A stretch of DNA of 64,000 bases from Litorilinea aerophila. Lineage in GTDB: Bacteria > Chloroflexota > Anaerolineae > Caldilineales > Caldilineaceae. The notes under the pieces were generated by a model that did no database searches, had not been told where the DNA came from, and saw only the letters and a program-made list of their open reading frames with translations. The position numbers were made by a program, and so were the translations under genes. Where the stretch lies: contig NZ_VIGC02000027.1 of assembly GCF_006569185.2 (NCBI RefSeq), positions 1-64,000 on the forward strand, written 5' to 3'. Below, in pieces: positions 27,446 to 36,258 of the stretch (position 1 is the stretch's first letter; every line of letters begins with the position of its first letter).

Positions 27446-27459
27446 GGGGAGTCGTGACC

Positions 27460-28200
27460 ATGGCGTTTGTGGCCGTGTTACTCTTGGGGCTGCTGGCCGG
27501 CTGGGCCGCCAACTGGGCCATCGAGACCCTGCCGCCTGCGAGGGAAGGGCACCCTGCCGGGCAGGCAAGCTGGGCGTGGCCTTTCCACCGCCTGGCCGAT
27601 CTCGTGGCGGGCCAGGGACAGGCGCCCCCGTCCAAGGCGGCAGGGCTACGCACCCTGGCCGTCTGGGGGGGGGCCTTCCTGCTGGTGACCCTGGCCTACT
27701 GGCGGTTGGGCTGGAGCCTGCAAATGGTCATGGTGGCCCTGGTGGCCTGCTTCTTCCTGGCCATTGCGGTCATCGACCTGGAACATCGGCTGGTTCTCAA
27801 CCGGATGCTGTTGCCGGCCCTGCCCTTTTTGCTCCTGGCCGGGCTGGTCATCCAGTGGCCCCGGGCCGCATCGCCGCTGCTGGGGGCTGCCGTCGGTTTT
27901 GGCCTCTTCCTGGCGATTGCCCTGGTGCGCCCGGGCGGGATGGGCATGGGAGACGTCAAGCTGGCCGGCGCCATTGGCCTGGTGACCGGGTTATCCGGCA
28001 TCTGGATCGCCGTTGTCATCTGCATTTTTACGGGGGGCCTCGCGGCGCTGGCCCTGTTGGTGTACTGTCGGCTGCGTGGGCAGTCCGTCCGGGGGCAGAC
28101 CATGGCCTATGCGCCGTACCTGGTGTTGGGCGCCTGGGCGGCCCTCTACTTTGGGCCTGAACTCTGGAGGCTCTACCTGGGGCTTCCCCTGCAAGGATAG
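27460..28200 (+). CDS. Type IV prepilin peptidase, CpaA/TadV type
   Basis: This 246-residue integral membrane protein has several hydrophobic helices. It belongs to the A24 aspartyl prepilin peptidases: the first Asp is in AVIDLEHRLVLNR and the second in the GMGMGDVKL (GxGD) motif. It lacks the cysteine-bearing methylase domain of PilD, as expected for CpaA/TadV enzymes. It should mature the Flp pilin and TadE-like proteins here. ATG 27460 has AGGGGAG eight bases upstream. A family A repeat starts immediately after its stop codon. Confidence 0.9.
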   Translation: MAFVAVLLLGLLAGWAANWAIETLPPAREGHPAGQASWAWPFHRLADLVAGQGQAPPSKAAGLRTLAVWGGAFLLVTLAYWRLGWSLQMVMVALVACFFLAIAVIDLEHRLVLNRMLLPALPFLLLAGLVIQWPRAASPLLGAAVGFGLFLAIALVRPGGMGMGDVKLAGAIGLVTGLSGIWIAVVICIFTGGLAALALLVYCRLRGQSVRGQTMAYAPYLVLGAWAALYFGPELWRLYLGLPLQG

Positions 28201-28296
28201 TAAATCCCGGCAGAAATTCGCCGATGGGTTTCCACCAGAGGGAGCGCGCCCAGAGGGCACCCCGAATTTCTGCCGTGGTATTTACGCCAGACTGTA
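28201..28296 (+). repeat. Family A repeat, copy 3 (longest)
   Basis: This 96-bp copy starts TAAATCCCGGCAGAAATTCG directly after the prepilin peptidase stop codon and ends TTTACGCCAGACTGTA, 16 bases before tadB. The two ends are inverted repeats. The middle includes AGGGAGCGCGCCCAGAGGGC, shared with the copy at 46939. Confidence 0.9.
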
Positions 28297-28312
28297 ATCA
28301 GGAAAGATCCGC

Positions 28313-29248
28313 ATGAATGTTGCATTGATCGTTGCCGCGTTGGTGGTTTTGGCCGTGCTGTCCGCCATGGTGGGCATGTATTACTGGCTGGGCTGGACGC
28401 GGGACGTGGAAAAACGGCTGGCGGCCTCTTTTGCCCCCGCTGAATCGGAGGTGCGCCGCGGTCGCCTGCAGGATCAGGTCAATCAGCGGATCAGCCGTTT
28501 TGCCATGGGCGCGCGCCTGGAGCGCCAGCTGGAGGCAGCCGACAGCCAGTTTACCGCGGCCGAATACATCATGCTGCGGATCGGCCTGACCCTGCTCTTT
28601 TTCCTGGTGGGCTGGGTGATTGTCCGCCATCCCATCGGCGGCCTGACCCTGTCCCTCGTCGGCTGGATGTTGCCGGGTTTTTACCTGCGGCGCCGGCAGA
28701 GCAAGCGGGCCAAGGAGTTCGCCGACCAGCTGCCCGACATGTTGAGCATGTTGGTGGGTTCCCTGCGGGCCGGCTATGGCCTGCTCCACGCCCTCAGCGT
28801 CATCGAGGATGAGATGCCGGAGCCCATGTCCACCGAGTTCGGCCGGGTCATCCGGGAGACGGCCCTGGGCTATAGCCTGGGCGAGGCCCTGGATCACCTG
28901 GTGGAGCGCATCGACAACGACGACCTGGCCCTGATCGTTACCACCATCCACATTCAAAATGAGGTGGGCGGCAACCTGGCCGATGTGCTGGAGACGATTT
29001 CCAAAACCATCCGGGATCGGATCCAGTTGAAGGGCGAGATCCGGGCCATGACGGCCCAGCAGCGGGCCACCGGTTCCATCCTGTCGGGACTCCCATTCGC
29101 CGTGGGGGTGCTCCTGATGCTGATCAATCCCGAATACATGCTGGGCATTTTCCAGCCGGGTTGGCCGTTGCTCATTCCCGCTGGCGCGGTGGTGATGATC
29201 ATCCTGGGGAATATCATCATGCGGATGGTGACCCGGATCGATGTGTGA
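28313..29248 (+). CDS. tadB: Tad pilus inner-membrane platform protein TadB
   Basis: This 311-residue type II secretion F-domain protein has membrane helices near residues 2-22, 85-125 and the C-terminus. The F domain includes ADQLPDMLSMLVGSLRAGYG and NDDLALIVTTIHIQNEVGGN, typical of TadB. It forms the platform with TadC that the TadA ATPase turns to add or remove pilins. AGGAAAGA precedes ATG 28313. A family A repeat separates it from the peptidase gene, but the operon probably continues through it. Confidence 0.92.
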   Translation: MNVALIVAALVVLAVLSAMVGMYYWLGWTRDVEKRLAASFAPAESEVRRGRLQDQVNQRISRFAMGARLERQLEAADSQFTAAEYIMLRIGLTLLFFLVGWVIVRHPIGGLTLSLVGWMLPGFYLRRRQSKRAKEFADQLPDMLSMLVGSLRAGYGLLHALSVIEDEMPEPMSTEFGRVIRETALGYSLGEALDHLVERIDNDDLALIVTTIHIQNEVGGNLADVLETISKTIRDRIQLKGEIRAMTAQQRATGSILSGLPFAVGVLLMLINPEYMLGIFQPGWPLLIPAGAVVMIILGNIIMRMVTRIDV

Positions 29249-29326
29249 GGGAGCATGAGTCGACACCGGCCTGGCGTTCTGTCACGTCCAGAATAAACCG
29301 TCCGCGAGAACGAGGAGGAGTACACC

Positions 29327-30259
29327 ATGGATGTCGTATACGCTCTGGTTGCCATATTGGCCAGCATGAGTTTGTTTGCCCTTTTCATGGGGCTGCGCAG
29401 CTGGCAGGCCAGCCGGACCGTTCCCTCGGTGGCGGACTTCCTGGCAAACAGCATGCAGGCCGGCGGGACGCCGCCGGCTCTGCGCGACCTGGAGATGACC
29501 CGCCCGTGGAGCGAGCGGGTTCTGCGGCCCCTCCTGCGGCGGCTCTATCGGCTGGGACGCTATCTTACGCCCTCCCGCAACATCGAGGAACTGCAGCGCA
29601 ATCTGATCCGGGCCGGCCTGCCTGGCGGGTTGACTGTGACCGACTTCCTGGGCCTTCGCTTTTTGGCCGGGGCCATCCTGGGAGGGCTCACCTTCTTCAC
29701 CCAGGCCCACCAGCGGCCCCTGGCGATGGTGGTGCTGATGACCCTGGTGGCCTTTCTGGTGGGGCTCTATCTGCCCAACTTCTGGCTGCAGAGCAAGGTC
29801 CGCCGCCGGCAGAAGGCCATTGCCCGGGCTCTGCCCGATGCCCTGGACATGATGTCCATCTGCGTCGAGGCGGGTCTGGGCTTTGAAGCCGCCATCCAGA
29901 AGGTGGCTTCCCAGTGGGACAATGAGCTGGCCGAGGAGCTGCGGCGGGTGATCAGTGAGATTCGGGTGGGCATCGGCCGCAGCGACGCCCTCCATCACCT
30001 GGCCGAACGCACCGGGGTGCCGGAGGTGGCCAGCTTCGTGGCCGTGCTGGTCCAGGCGGACCGGCTGGGGATTGCCATTCGGGATGTGCTGAATACCCAG
30101 GCTGCCCAGATGCGCATCCGGCGCCGTCTGTTGGCGGAGGAGGAGGCCCGCAAGGCGCCCCTCAAAATGATGTTCCCTTTGGTGTTTTTCATCATGCCGG
30201 CGCTCTTTGCCGTGGTGTTGGGGCCGGCCATCCCGCGGCTGATGAATGGCCTGCGTTGA
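29327..30259 (+). CDS. tadC: Tad pilus inner-membrane platform protein TadC
   Basis: This is a 310-residue F-domain membrane protein. It has an N-terminal helix, two helices near residues 100-145, a cytoplasmic F domain (ARALPDALDMMSICVEAGLGFEA, residues about 165-187) and a C-terminal helix pair (PLVFFIMPALFAVVLGP). The sequence ending RLLAEEEARKAPLKMMFPLV is characteristic of TadC. A strong GAGGAGG precedes ATG 29327. It partners TadB 78 bases upstream. Confidence 0.92.
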   Translation: MDVVYALVAILASMSLFALFMGLRSWQASRTVPSVADFLANSMQAGGTPPALRDLEMTRPWSERVLRPLLRRLYRLGRYLTPSRNIEELQRNLIRAGLPGGLTVTDFLGLRFLAGAILGGLTFFTQAHQRPLAMVVLMTLVAFLVGLYLPNFWLQSKVRRRQKAIARALPDALDMMSICVEAGLGFEAAIQKVASQWDNELAEELRRVISEIRVGIGRSDALHHLAERTGVPEVASFVAVLVQADRLGIAIRDVLNTQAAQMRIRRRLLAEEEARKAPLKMMFPLVFFIMPALFAVVLGPAIPRLMNGLR

Positions 30260-30314
30260 TGTCGATGGTGCATCCTGGGGTGCAACATCCTGGGCTTGAA
30301 ATGGAGAAGCGTAC

Positions 30315-32552
30315 ATGAAATGGTCCTGGACAACGTTTTCCGGAACGCAGGCAGAAAGCCCGTCCGTTTCTGAAGTGGAAAAGGTGCCTCCGTCCAACGG
30401 CGCGCCCGCGGCTGGAAGCGACGAAAAGCCTCGCCAGCGCGGCGGGAAGCCTGCCTGGCTGGGAGGAACGAATGGGCATGGGGGGAGCAACGGCGCACGC
30501 CGGCCTGCCGAAGAGCGGCCTGCGGCGCAGGACCCCTTTGCCGTCGAGGCGCCGGGGGCCGCCCGCGAAGGCTGGTGGAAGGCCGGGGACTCGGCTAAAC
30601 CGGGGTCGGATGTCAGCGCCGAGTGGCAGGAGCCTTCTTCCCGTGGCCACAGCCCGGTGCCGCCCACCTGGGTGGTTGCATCGCCGGAAGCGGAGGCAAC
30701 CGATGAGACAGCGCCCGCTCCGCCGCTGCATCCGGACTTGCTGGTTAGCCTGGATCCCCGATTCATTCAGGCCCAGTTCCACATGCAACAGGGGGCCTGG
30801 GCCGAGGCCGAGGCCCGGCTGCGGGCCCTCCAGGCCGACTATCCCCGCTCCCAGGCGGTGATAGCCCTGCTGGACGAGCTGGCATTGCGGGCCGCGGTGG
30901 ATCTCCAGTGGCGGGACCGGATCCGGGGACGTCGGCTCGGCGTGAAGACGGAGCGGCTGCTGCGTCGGCTCCTGCCTTTCTGCCTGGTCCTCCTCTTCTT
31001 TTTGAGCGGCGGGCTCTTCTACCAGCACTTCATCAGCCCGTATCGCCAGATCCAGGCCCAGGAGCGCGCCATCCAGCGGCTGAAGGAGGAGGGCATGCGG
31101 GCCCTGCAACAAGGGGCCTACGTCCAGGCCATGAATCTGTTTGACCGGGTGTTGGAGCAGTGGCCCCAGGATGCGACGGTGTTGAAGCTGCGGGAAGACG
31201 CCAAACGCCAGCTCACCCTGGCCACCTACTACCAGTTGGCCCAGAAGGTATTGGCCGCGGGGAACTACGCCCGTGCCCTGGCCCTGTTCAACGCGATTGA
31301 ACAAGAGATGCCCGGCTATCGGGACGTGGGAGAGAAGATCCAGGAGATTAACACCTATCTGGAGGCGGAGCATCTCTTCACCCAGGCGGACCAGGCATTT
31401 CGCCGTCAGGAGTGGCAGAGAGCGGCAGAGCTGTTCGAGGAGGTGCGGTCCCTGGAGGGCTCCTACAAGGCCGATGTAACCCGGGAGCGGATGGCGGCGG
31501 CCTACCTGCGTGCCGGCCAGGAGATCGTCTCCCGTCGGCCGGCGGGTCTGGCCGAGTTGGAACGGGCCCGAAGCTACCTGCAAAAGGTCCGCAATGCCCC
31601 GGCAGAGGAAGCCATCGCCCGGGACGAGCTGGATCTGCTGAACACCTATCTGGCCGGGGAGCGGGCCCTGCGGGATCAGGAGCTGCGCCGGGCCATCAGC
31701 GCGTTCCATGCGGTATACCAGGAGCGTCCCACCTACCTGGGCGGCTACCTGGTGGAGCAACTCTATCGGTCCTACGTGATTCTGGCCGAACAGGTGTTGG
31801 CCGACGGGGACGCGGCCTACGCCCGGGAGCTCTACGCCCTGGCTGCCAGCCTGCCGGTGGATGACGGCGGCGAAGCGGCCCGCCAGGCCGAGCAGCTGGC
31901 CACCCTGGTGGCCCGGTCCACACCTTCCACCTCTTCGACCCCCTTTGCCAGCATCACGGCTTTGGACGGGAAAAATTTACAGGTCTACGTCGGCTGGATC
32001 GCCTTCCGCAGCAATCGGGATGGGGGGGCGGATGTCTACATCATGCGGGCCGATGGCAGCGAACAACAGCGGGCGCCCCTGGCCATCCAGGAGCAGTTCC
32101 TGGCCCAGATCCAGGCAGATCGACGTTCCAGCGACGGACGTAAGGAGGTGGTTGCCCAGCGTCCGGAGGGCCGGAACGACTCCAACATCTTCCTGCGCAC
32201 CATCAACCCGCTGACCGGGGATGCCCGGGAGGTGATGGTGACCAACTTCCCCGGCGACGAGTTTGAGCCTGTCCTCTCACCGGCCGGCGACCGCATCGCC
32301 TTCGTCTCGAACCACACGGGCAACGATGAGATCTGGACCATCGGGCTGGACGGGCAGGATCCCCAACAGTTGACCCAGAACCGATGGGAGTGGGACAAAC
32401 ACCCCACCTGGTCTCCCGATGGCAGCCAGATTGCATTTTTCTCCAACCGCTCTGGCCGGCGTCAGATCTGGGTGATGAACGCCGACGGCACCGGCCAGCG
32501 TAACATCAGCAACAACGACTACGAAGATTGGGATCCGGTTTGGATCAAATAG
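30315..32552 (+). CDS. Single-pass TPR protein with C-terminal TolB-like beta-propeller
   Basis: This is a 745-residue protein. Residues 1-140 are low-complexity, Pro/Gly/Glu-rich and cytoplasmic. A TPR-like pair follows (about 150-190), then one membrane helix (about 219-241, FCLVLLFFLSGG), then an external TPR array (about 255-535). The C-terminus (about 555-745) has PD40/TolB-like propeller blades: DEFEPVLSPAGDRIAFVSN and DKHPTWSPDGSQIAFFSNR. Tad loci usually carry a TPR protein, TadD, that helps assembly. This could be its counterpart, though the propeller is not a standard part. It lies between tadC and tadA in the operon. Confidence 0.8.
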   Translation: MKWSWTTFSGTQAESPSVSEVEKVPPSNGAPAAGSDEKPRQRGGKPAWLGGTNGHGGSNGARRPAEERPAAQDPFAVEAPGAAREGWWKAGDSAKPGSDVSAEWQEPSSRGHSPVPPTWVVASPEAEATDETAPAPPLHPDLLVSLDPRFIQAQFHMQQGAWAEAEARLRALQADYPRSQAVIALLDELALRAAVDLQWRDRIRGRRLGVKTERLLRRLLPFCLVLLFFLSGGLFYQHFISPYRQIQAQERAIQRLKEEGMRALQQGAYVQAMNLFDRVLEQWPQDATVLKLREDAKRQLTLATYYQLAQKVLAAGNYARALALFNAIEQEMPGYRDVGEKIQEINTYLEAEHLFTQADQAFRRQEWQRAAELFEEVRSLEGSYKADVTRERMAAAYLRAGQEIVSRRPAGLAELERARSYLQKVRNAPAEEAIARDELDLLNTYLAGERALRDQELRRAISAFHAVYQERPTYLGGYLVEQLYRSYVILAEQVLADGDAAYARELYALAASLPVDDGGEAARQAEQLATLVARSTPSTSSTPFASITALDGKNLQVYVGWIAFRSNRDGGADVYIMRADGSEQQRAPLAIQEQFLAQIQADRRSSDGRKEVVAQRPEGRNDSNIFLRTINPLTGDAREVMVTNFPGDEFEPVLSPAGDRIAFVSNHTGNDEIWTIGLDGQDPQQLTQNRWEWDKHPTWSPDGSQIAFFSNRSGRRQIWVMNADGTGQRNISNNDYEDWDPVWIK

Positions 32553-32564
32553 GGGAGCAAATCC

Positions 32565-34064
32565 ATGGCACTCTTTCGTAATCGAGGCCAGCAGCCTCCT
32601 CCGGTCAATGGGACGGGCGTCAACGGCGCCGGCCACGTAGGGACGATGGCTCCCCATCCCTCGCGGCCCGAAGGAGCCCGGCCATCCGGCCCGGGCCATC
32701 CGGCGCAGGCCCCGGCCATGCCTCCTGGCGGCAAAGGGAGCCACCCTCGGGTGGTCAAGGTGACGGGCTATTCACCCCCGCCCGAGTTTGCCCGGGTGCG
32801 GGAGAAGGTTCAGCAGTTTCTGGTCAATGAAATTAAGACCATGAACGATGCCCAGGAGCCGGCGGAGATCCGTCGCCTGATCGAGCCCGTCTTCAACCAG
32901 GCGTTGGCGGATGTCAACCTGGTGGTAAGCCGGGTGGAGCGGGAGCAGATGCTGGAGATGATCATGGCCGATATCCTCGGCTATGGTCCCATCCAGCCGC
33001 TGCTGGATCGGGACGATATCAGCGAGGTGATGGTCAACGGCCCCAAACAGGTCTACATCGAACAGGGGGGCAAGCTGGTGTTGACCGACGTCAAGTTCGT
33101 GGACGACGACCACGTCATGCGCATCATCGAGCGCATCGTGGCTCCCCTGGGGCGCCGCATCGACGAGGCCTCGCCCATGGTGGATGCCCGCCTGCCCGAC
33201 GGTTCCCGGGTCAACGCCATCATTCCGCCCCTTTCTCTGGTGGGGCCTTGTCTCACCATTCGGAAGTTCAAAAAGGATCCCCTCAAGGTGGACGACCTGA
33301 TTCGATTTGGGACTTTCACGCCCGAGTTTGCCCAGTTCGTGCGGGCGTGCGTCATGGCCCGGCTGAACATCGTCATCAGCGGCGGTACCGGATCTGGTAA
33401 AACTACGCTGCTCAATGTGCTCTCCAGCTTCATTCCAGAGGACGAGCGGATCGTTACCATCGAAGATGCCGCCGAGCTTCAGCTTCAACAGCCCCACGTG
33501 GTTCGGTTGGAAAAGCGGCCGCCTAACATCGAAGGGAAAGGCGAGATTTCCATCCGCGACCTGGTGGTCAACAGCCTGCGTATGCGTCCGGACCGAATCG
33601 TGGTGGGCGAGGTCCGCGGCGGCGAGACGTTGGACATGTTGCAGGCCATGAATACCGGGCACGACGGCTCCATGACCACCGTTCACTCCAACAGCGCCCG
33701 GGATACCCTGAACCGCATCGAGACCATGGTCTTGATGGCCGGCATGGAGCTACCCCTGCGGGCCATTCGGCAGCAGATTGCCTCGGCTGTGGATCTCATC
33801 ATTCACCAGGAGCGCATGCGGGATGGCAGCCGCAAGGTGGTGCAGTGTAGTGAAATTGTGGGGATGGAGGGCGACATGATCGTGATGCAGGATATCTTCA
33901 CCTTCGAGCAGACCGGCGTGGACGACAACGGCAAGATCTTGGGTGAGCTGCGCCCCACCGGGCTGCGTCCCCGCATCAATGATCGCATCCAGGATGCGGG
34001 CATCCACCTGCCGCCCAGCATCTTCGGCATGCGCAGCGCCAACCAATGGTACCAGCCGTCGTGA
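32565..34064 (+). CDS. tadA: Tad pilus motor ATPase TadA/CpaF
   Basis: This 499-residue secretion ATPase has Walker [14 protein letters not shown] with Lys279, an Asp box ([11 protein letters not shown]), Walker B-type [15 protein letters not shown] and the His box region [11 protein letters not shown]. It is the single motor for extending and, in some species, retracting Flp pili. The N-terminal 70 residues are Pro/Gly-rich and variable. GGGGAG lies seven bases before the ATG, and the gene starts 12 bases after the TPR/propeller gene. Having tadA after tadB and tadC reverses the common gene order. Confidence 0.95.
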   Translation: MALFRNRGQQPPPVNGTGVNGAGHVGTMAPHPSRPEGARPSGPGHPAQAPAMPPGGKGSHPRVVKVTGYSPPPEFARVREKVQQFLVNEIKTMNDAQEPAEIRRLIEPVFNQALADVNLVVSRVEREQMLEMIMADILGYGPIQPLLDRDDISEVMVNGPKQVYIEQGGKLVLTDVKFVDDDHVMRIIERIVAPLGRRIDEASPMVDARLPDGSRVNAIIPPLSLVGPCLTIRKFKKDPLKVDDLIRFGTFTPEFAQFVRACVMARLNIVISGGTGSGKTTLLNVLSSFIPEDERIVTIEDAAELQLQQPHVVRLEKRPPNIEGKGEISIRDLVVNSLRMRPDRIVVGEVRGGETLDMLQAMNTGHDGSMTTVHSNSARDTLNRIETMVLMAGMELPLRAIRQQIASAVDLIIHQERMRDGSRKVVQCSEIVGMEGDMIVMQDIFTFEQTGVDDNGKILGELRPTGLRPRINDRIQDAGIHLPPSIFGMRSANQWYQPS

Positions 34065-34123
34065 GGGGCGCGTCGTTTGGGATGTTGGAATCAGGTATTT
34101 TTACCACGGAGTCTGAAGAATCC

Positions 34124-34579
34124 ATGCGAGCTGGGAGTAAGAACGTGCGGATACGGCGGCAGTCTGACCGGGAAGTGATTGCGGATCAGGGGCGTGTGGC
34201 CGACACCTTCTGGCGTCGCTTCAAGGGATTGATGGGCGTTCGCCAATTTCCGACCGGCCACGGCCTGTTGATCGTCCCTGCCAAAGGCATCCACACCCAT
34301 TTCATGTCTATACCCATCGACGTGCTCTACCTGGACCGGGAGGGCACCATCGTGGACATGGATGTGGAGATGCGGCCCTGGCGCATTGGCCGGGTACGGC
34401 GGCAGGCCCATCAGGTGTTGGAACTGCCCGCGGGCACCATCGCCTCCCGGGGACTGCAGGTTGGGGAACGGCTGGAGATTGACTGCCTCCCTACCGAAAC
34501 GCGTCCATCTGCGCGGGGCGTTGAATGTTGCGGGCCGGGGCCGGCGGCAGGTGGGAAGGCGGCCGGTAGCCGCGGATGA
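34124..34579 (+). CDS. DUF192 family protein
   Basis: This 151-residue protein has a full DUF192 domain (residues about 20-125): ADTFWRRFKGLMGVR, a central HTHFMSIPIDVLYLD and ELPAGTIASRGLQVGE. The family is small beta-barrel proteins of unknown function. The last 25 residues are Gly/Ala-rich and their DNA also encodes the C-terminus of the convergent CofE-like gene (89-bp tail overlap). ATG 34124 is the start closest to the conserved domain. It lies 60 bases after tadA and is probably the tail of the pilus operon. Confidence 0.82.
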   Translation: MRAGSKNVRIRRQSDREVIADQGRVADTFWRRFKGLMGVRQFPTGHGLLIVPAKGIHTHFMSIPIDVLYLDREGTIVDMDVEMRPWRIGRVRRQAHQVLELPAGTIASRGLQVGERLEIDCLPTETRPSARGVECCGPGPAAGGKAAGSRG

Positions 34580-35258
34580 TCACCACCGGGCGCCCTTCGC
34601 TGCTCTGGCCCATGAGCAGGCTGGCCGCCGCGGCCAGCTCGTCGGCAATGCACTCCTCGCTGCTGACCAGCTCATAGCCGAACAGGTCATGCAGGCCCCG
34701 CTGGTTCCACAAGGGCGGCAGGCCGGCACAGCCGATGCAGACCCCCACCGTGCCCAGCCGCCAGGGCCGGCCATGGCTGTCGTTGATGAGGACGGCCGGG
34801 GCCACGCCGGTCAGTTCGGCCAGCCGCTGCCGAATGCGGGCGGCGCTCCCATCCGGGTCCTCCGGCAGCAGCGCCACCACTTCTCCGTCCCCGCCGGCCA
34901 CGTTGCTGCGGTCCACCCCCGCGTTGGCGCAGATCCAGCCGGCCTTTTGCTCCACCACCAGCAGGCCGCGACGGCTGCGGATCACATCCCGGCTGTCGTC
35001 CAGGATCACCTGGACCACCCGAGGATCCTTGTCCACCACGGCGGCCAGGGCTCGGGCTTCGTCCGTCACCTGGACTTCTGACAGCCGGACCAGCCGGCCC
35101 TCTGCTTTGCTGACCACCTTTTGGGCAATGACCAGGATGTCTCCCGGCTGCAGTCGCTCCCCGGCCGCGTGGAGGCGATCCACGATCACGGCGGCCAGAT
35201 CGTCGCCCGGTTGGATGAGGGGCATCTGGGGAATCGCGAAGAGGGTTGTGGTTTCCAT
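34491..35258 (-). CDS. CofE-like F420-0:gamma-glutamyl ligase
   Basis: This 255-residue protein has the CofE/FbiB N-terminal-domain pattern: IPLIQPGDDLAAVIVDRL (approximate), VIAQKVVSKAEGRLVRL, ANAGVDRSNVAGGDGEVVALLPEDPD, and LINDSHGRPWRLGTVGVCIG. The enzyme adds glutamate to coenzyme F420-0. ATG 35258 matches where the family begins. A GTG at 35306 overlaps the upstream stop codon as GTGA and would add 16 residues. The start choice is uncertain. Coupling with the YqeB-like gene suggests shared use in redox-cofactor metabolism. Confidence 0.85.
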   Translation of the reverse strand: METTTLFAIPQMPLIQPGDDLAAVIVDRLHAAGERLQPGDILVIAQKVVSKAEGRLVRLSEVQVTDEARALAAVVDKDPRVVQVILDDSRDVIRSRRGLLVVEQKAGWICANAGVDRSNVAGGDGEVVALLPEDPDGSAARIRQRLAELTGVAPAVLINDSHGRPWRLGTVGVCIGCAGLPPLWNQRGLHDLFGYELVSSEECIADELAAAASLLMGQSSEGRPVVIIRGYRPPSHLPPAPARNIQRPAQMDAFR

Positions 35259-35302
35259 GGATGATCTGTGCGCTTTCCAGGTTTCTTGGGCAAGTGGTGA
35301 GG

Positions 35303-36127
35303 TCACAGGGCGGTCGCTCCCCGGCCCGCCGACAGGATGGCTTCCAGGACGCCGCCGGCAATGGCCAGGGATTTGTCGGAGACGCTGTAGCAGTACTCGG
35401 CTTTCGCTCGAGGGTCCAGGTCCCCGATTTTCATGCCGGGCGTCACCGGCACGGTGGGGTGGATGATGCCCCGCAGCACACCGGTGAAAGGAGCGTGGAT
35501 GGCTGCGGTACGCCCGGCGTCATCCCAGACGGTGGCGATCCATTCCCCCTGACGGATCGACTCCCCGATGCGTCGCTGCTCCTTCACAAAGCCGGCCATG
35601 GGCGCGCGTAGCACCCGGGTGGCACGCACACCCACCCCAGGCAGCGCCCCTGGTTCGCCGGTGTCCGGCTCGGCGCTCCCCTGCCAGAACACCCGGCCCA
35701 GATGGTGGCCCCGGTTGGTCTCCACCACCGCGTGGCAGTCCACACCGGCGGTGAAGCCCGGTCCCAAGGCGATGACCAGGGGCGCCTGCTCCCGGCGGGT
35801 GCCGAGATTGCGCTTGGCCATGATGCCATCCACCAGCACCCGGGGCTGCAGATGGCGCACGGCTTCGCCGGCCGGATCGACCAGCACAGGGATGATGCCC
35901 TGGGCCAGGCAGGAGGCTACCTCCGCCAGGGCGACCCGGCGGGCCCGGATGCCATCCACCACCGTTTCGCCGTCGAAGACGGCCTGGGCAAAGGCCACGG
36001 TCCGCCGCACCACCAGGGGAAGTTCCAGCTCGGTCATGACCACGGGGAAGCCGCAGCGGCGGAGCCGCCAGGCCACGCCGCTGGCCAGGTCACCGGCCCC
36101 CCGAATTAACACCAATGTCTTCTCCAT
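35303..36127 (-). CDS. yqeB: YqeB-like selenium-dependent molybdenum hydroxylase system protein
   Basis: This is a 274-residue protein. It begins MEKTLVLIRGAGDLASGVAWRL, a nucleotide-binding-type glycine motif, and continues with VLVDGIMAKRN and LGPGFTAGVDCHAVVETNRGH. These are the hallmarks of the EF2563/YqeB family, linked to labile-selenium molybdenum hydroxylases. The C-terminal part has a biotinyl-lipoyl-like beta segment (VRATRVLRAPMAGFV). ATG 36127 has AGGA nine bases upstream; ATG 36133 is also possible but too close. It overlaps the CofE-like start region. No molybdenum hydroxylase gene is in the window. Confidence 0.82.
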   Translation of the reverse strand: MEKTLVLIRGAGDLASGVAWRLRRCGFPVVMTELELPLVVRRTVAFAQAVFDGETVVDGIRARRVALAEVASCLAQGIIPVLVDPAGEAVRHLQPRVLVDGIMAKRNLGTRREQAPLVIALGPGFTAGVDCHAVVETNRGHHLGRVFWQGSAEPDTGEPGALPGVGVRATRVLRAPMAGFVKEQRRIGESIRQGEWIATVWDDAGRTAAIHAPFTGVLRGIIHPTVPVTPGMKIGDLDPRAKAEYCYSVSDKSLAIAGGVLEAILSAGRGATAL

Positions 36128-36258
36128 CTTCATGTTTCCTCGCGTTCCATCATAGTACAGGCGGGCCAGAAAGACGAAACGTCCATGGGTGCACGCGCGG
36201 TTTGCCCCGGACGGCGTGGCATGGGTGTGTTCCTTCAGCTGGCCAGCGAGGAGCGCCC

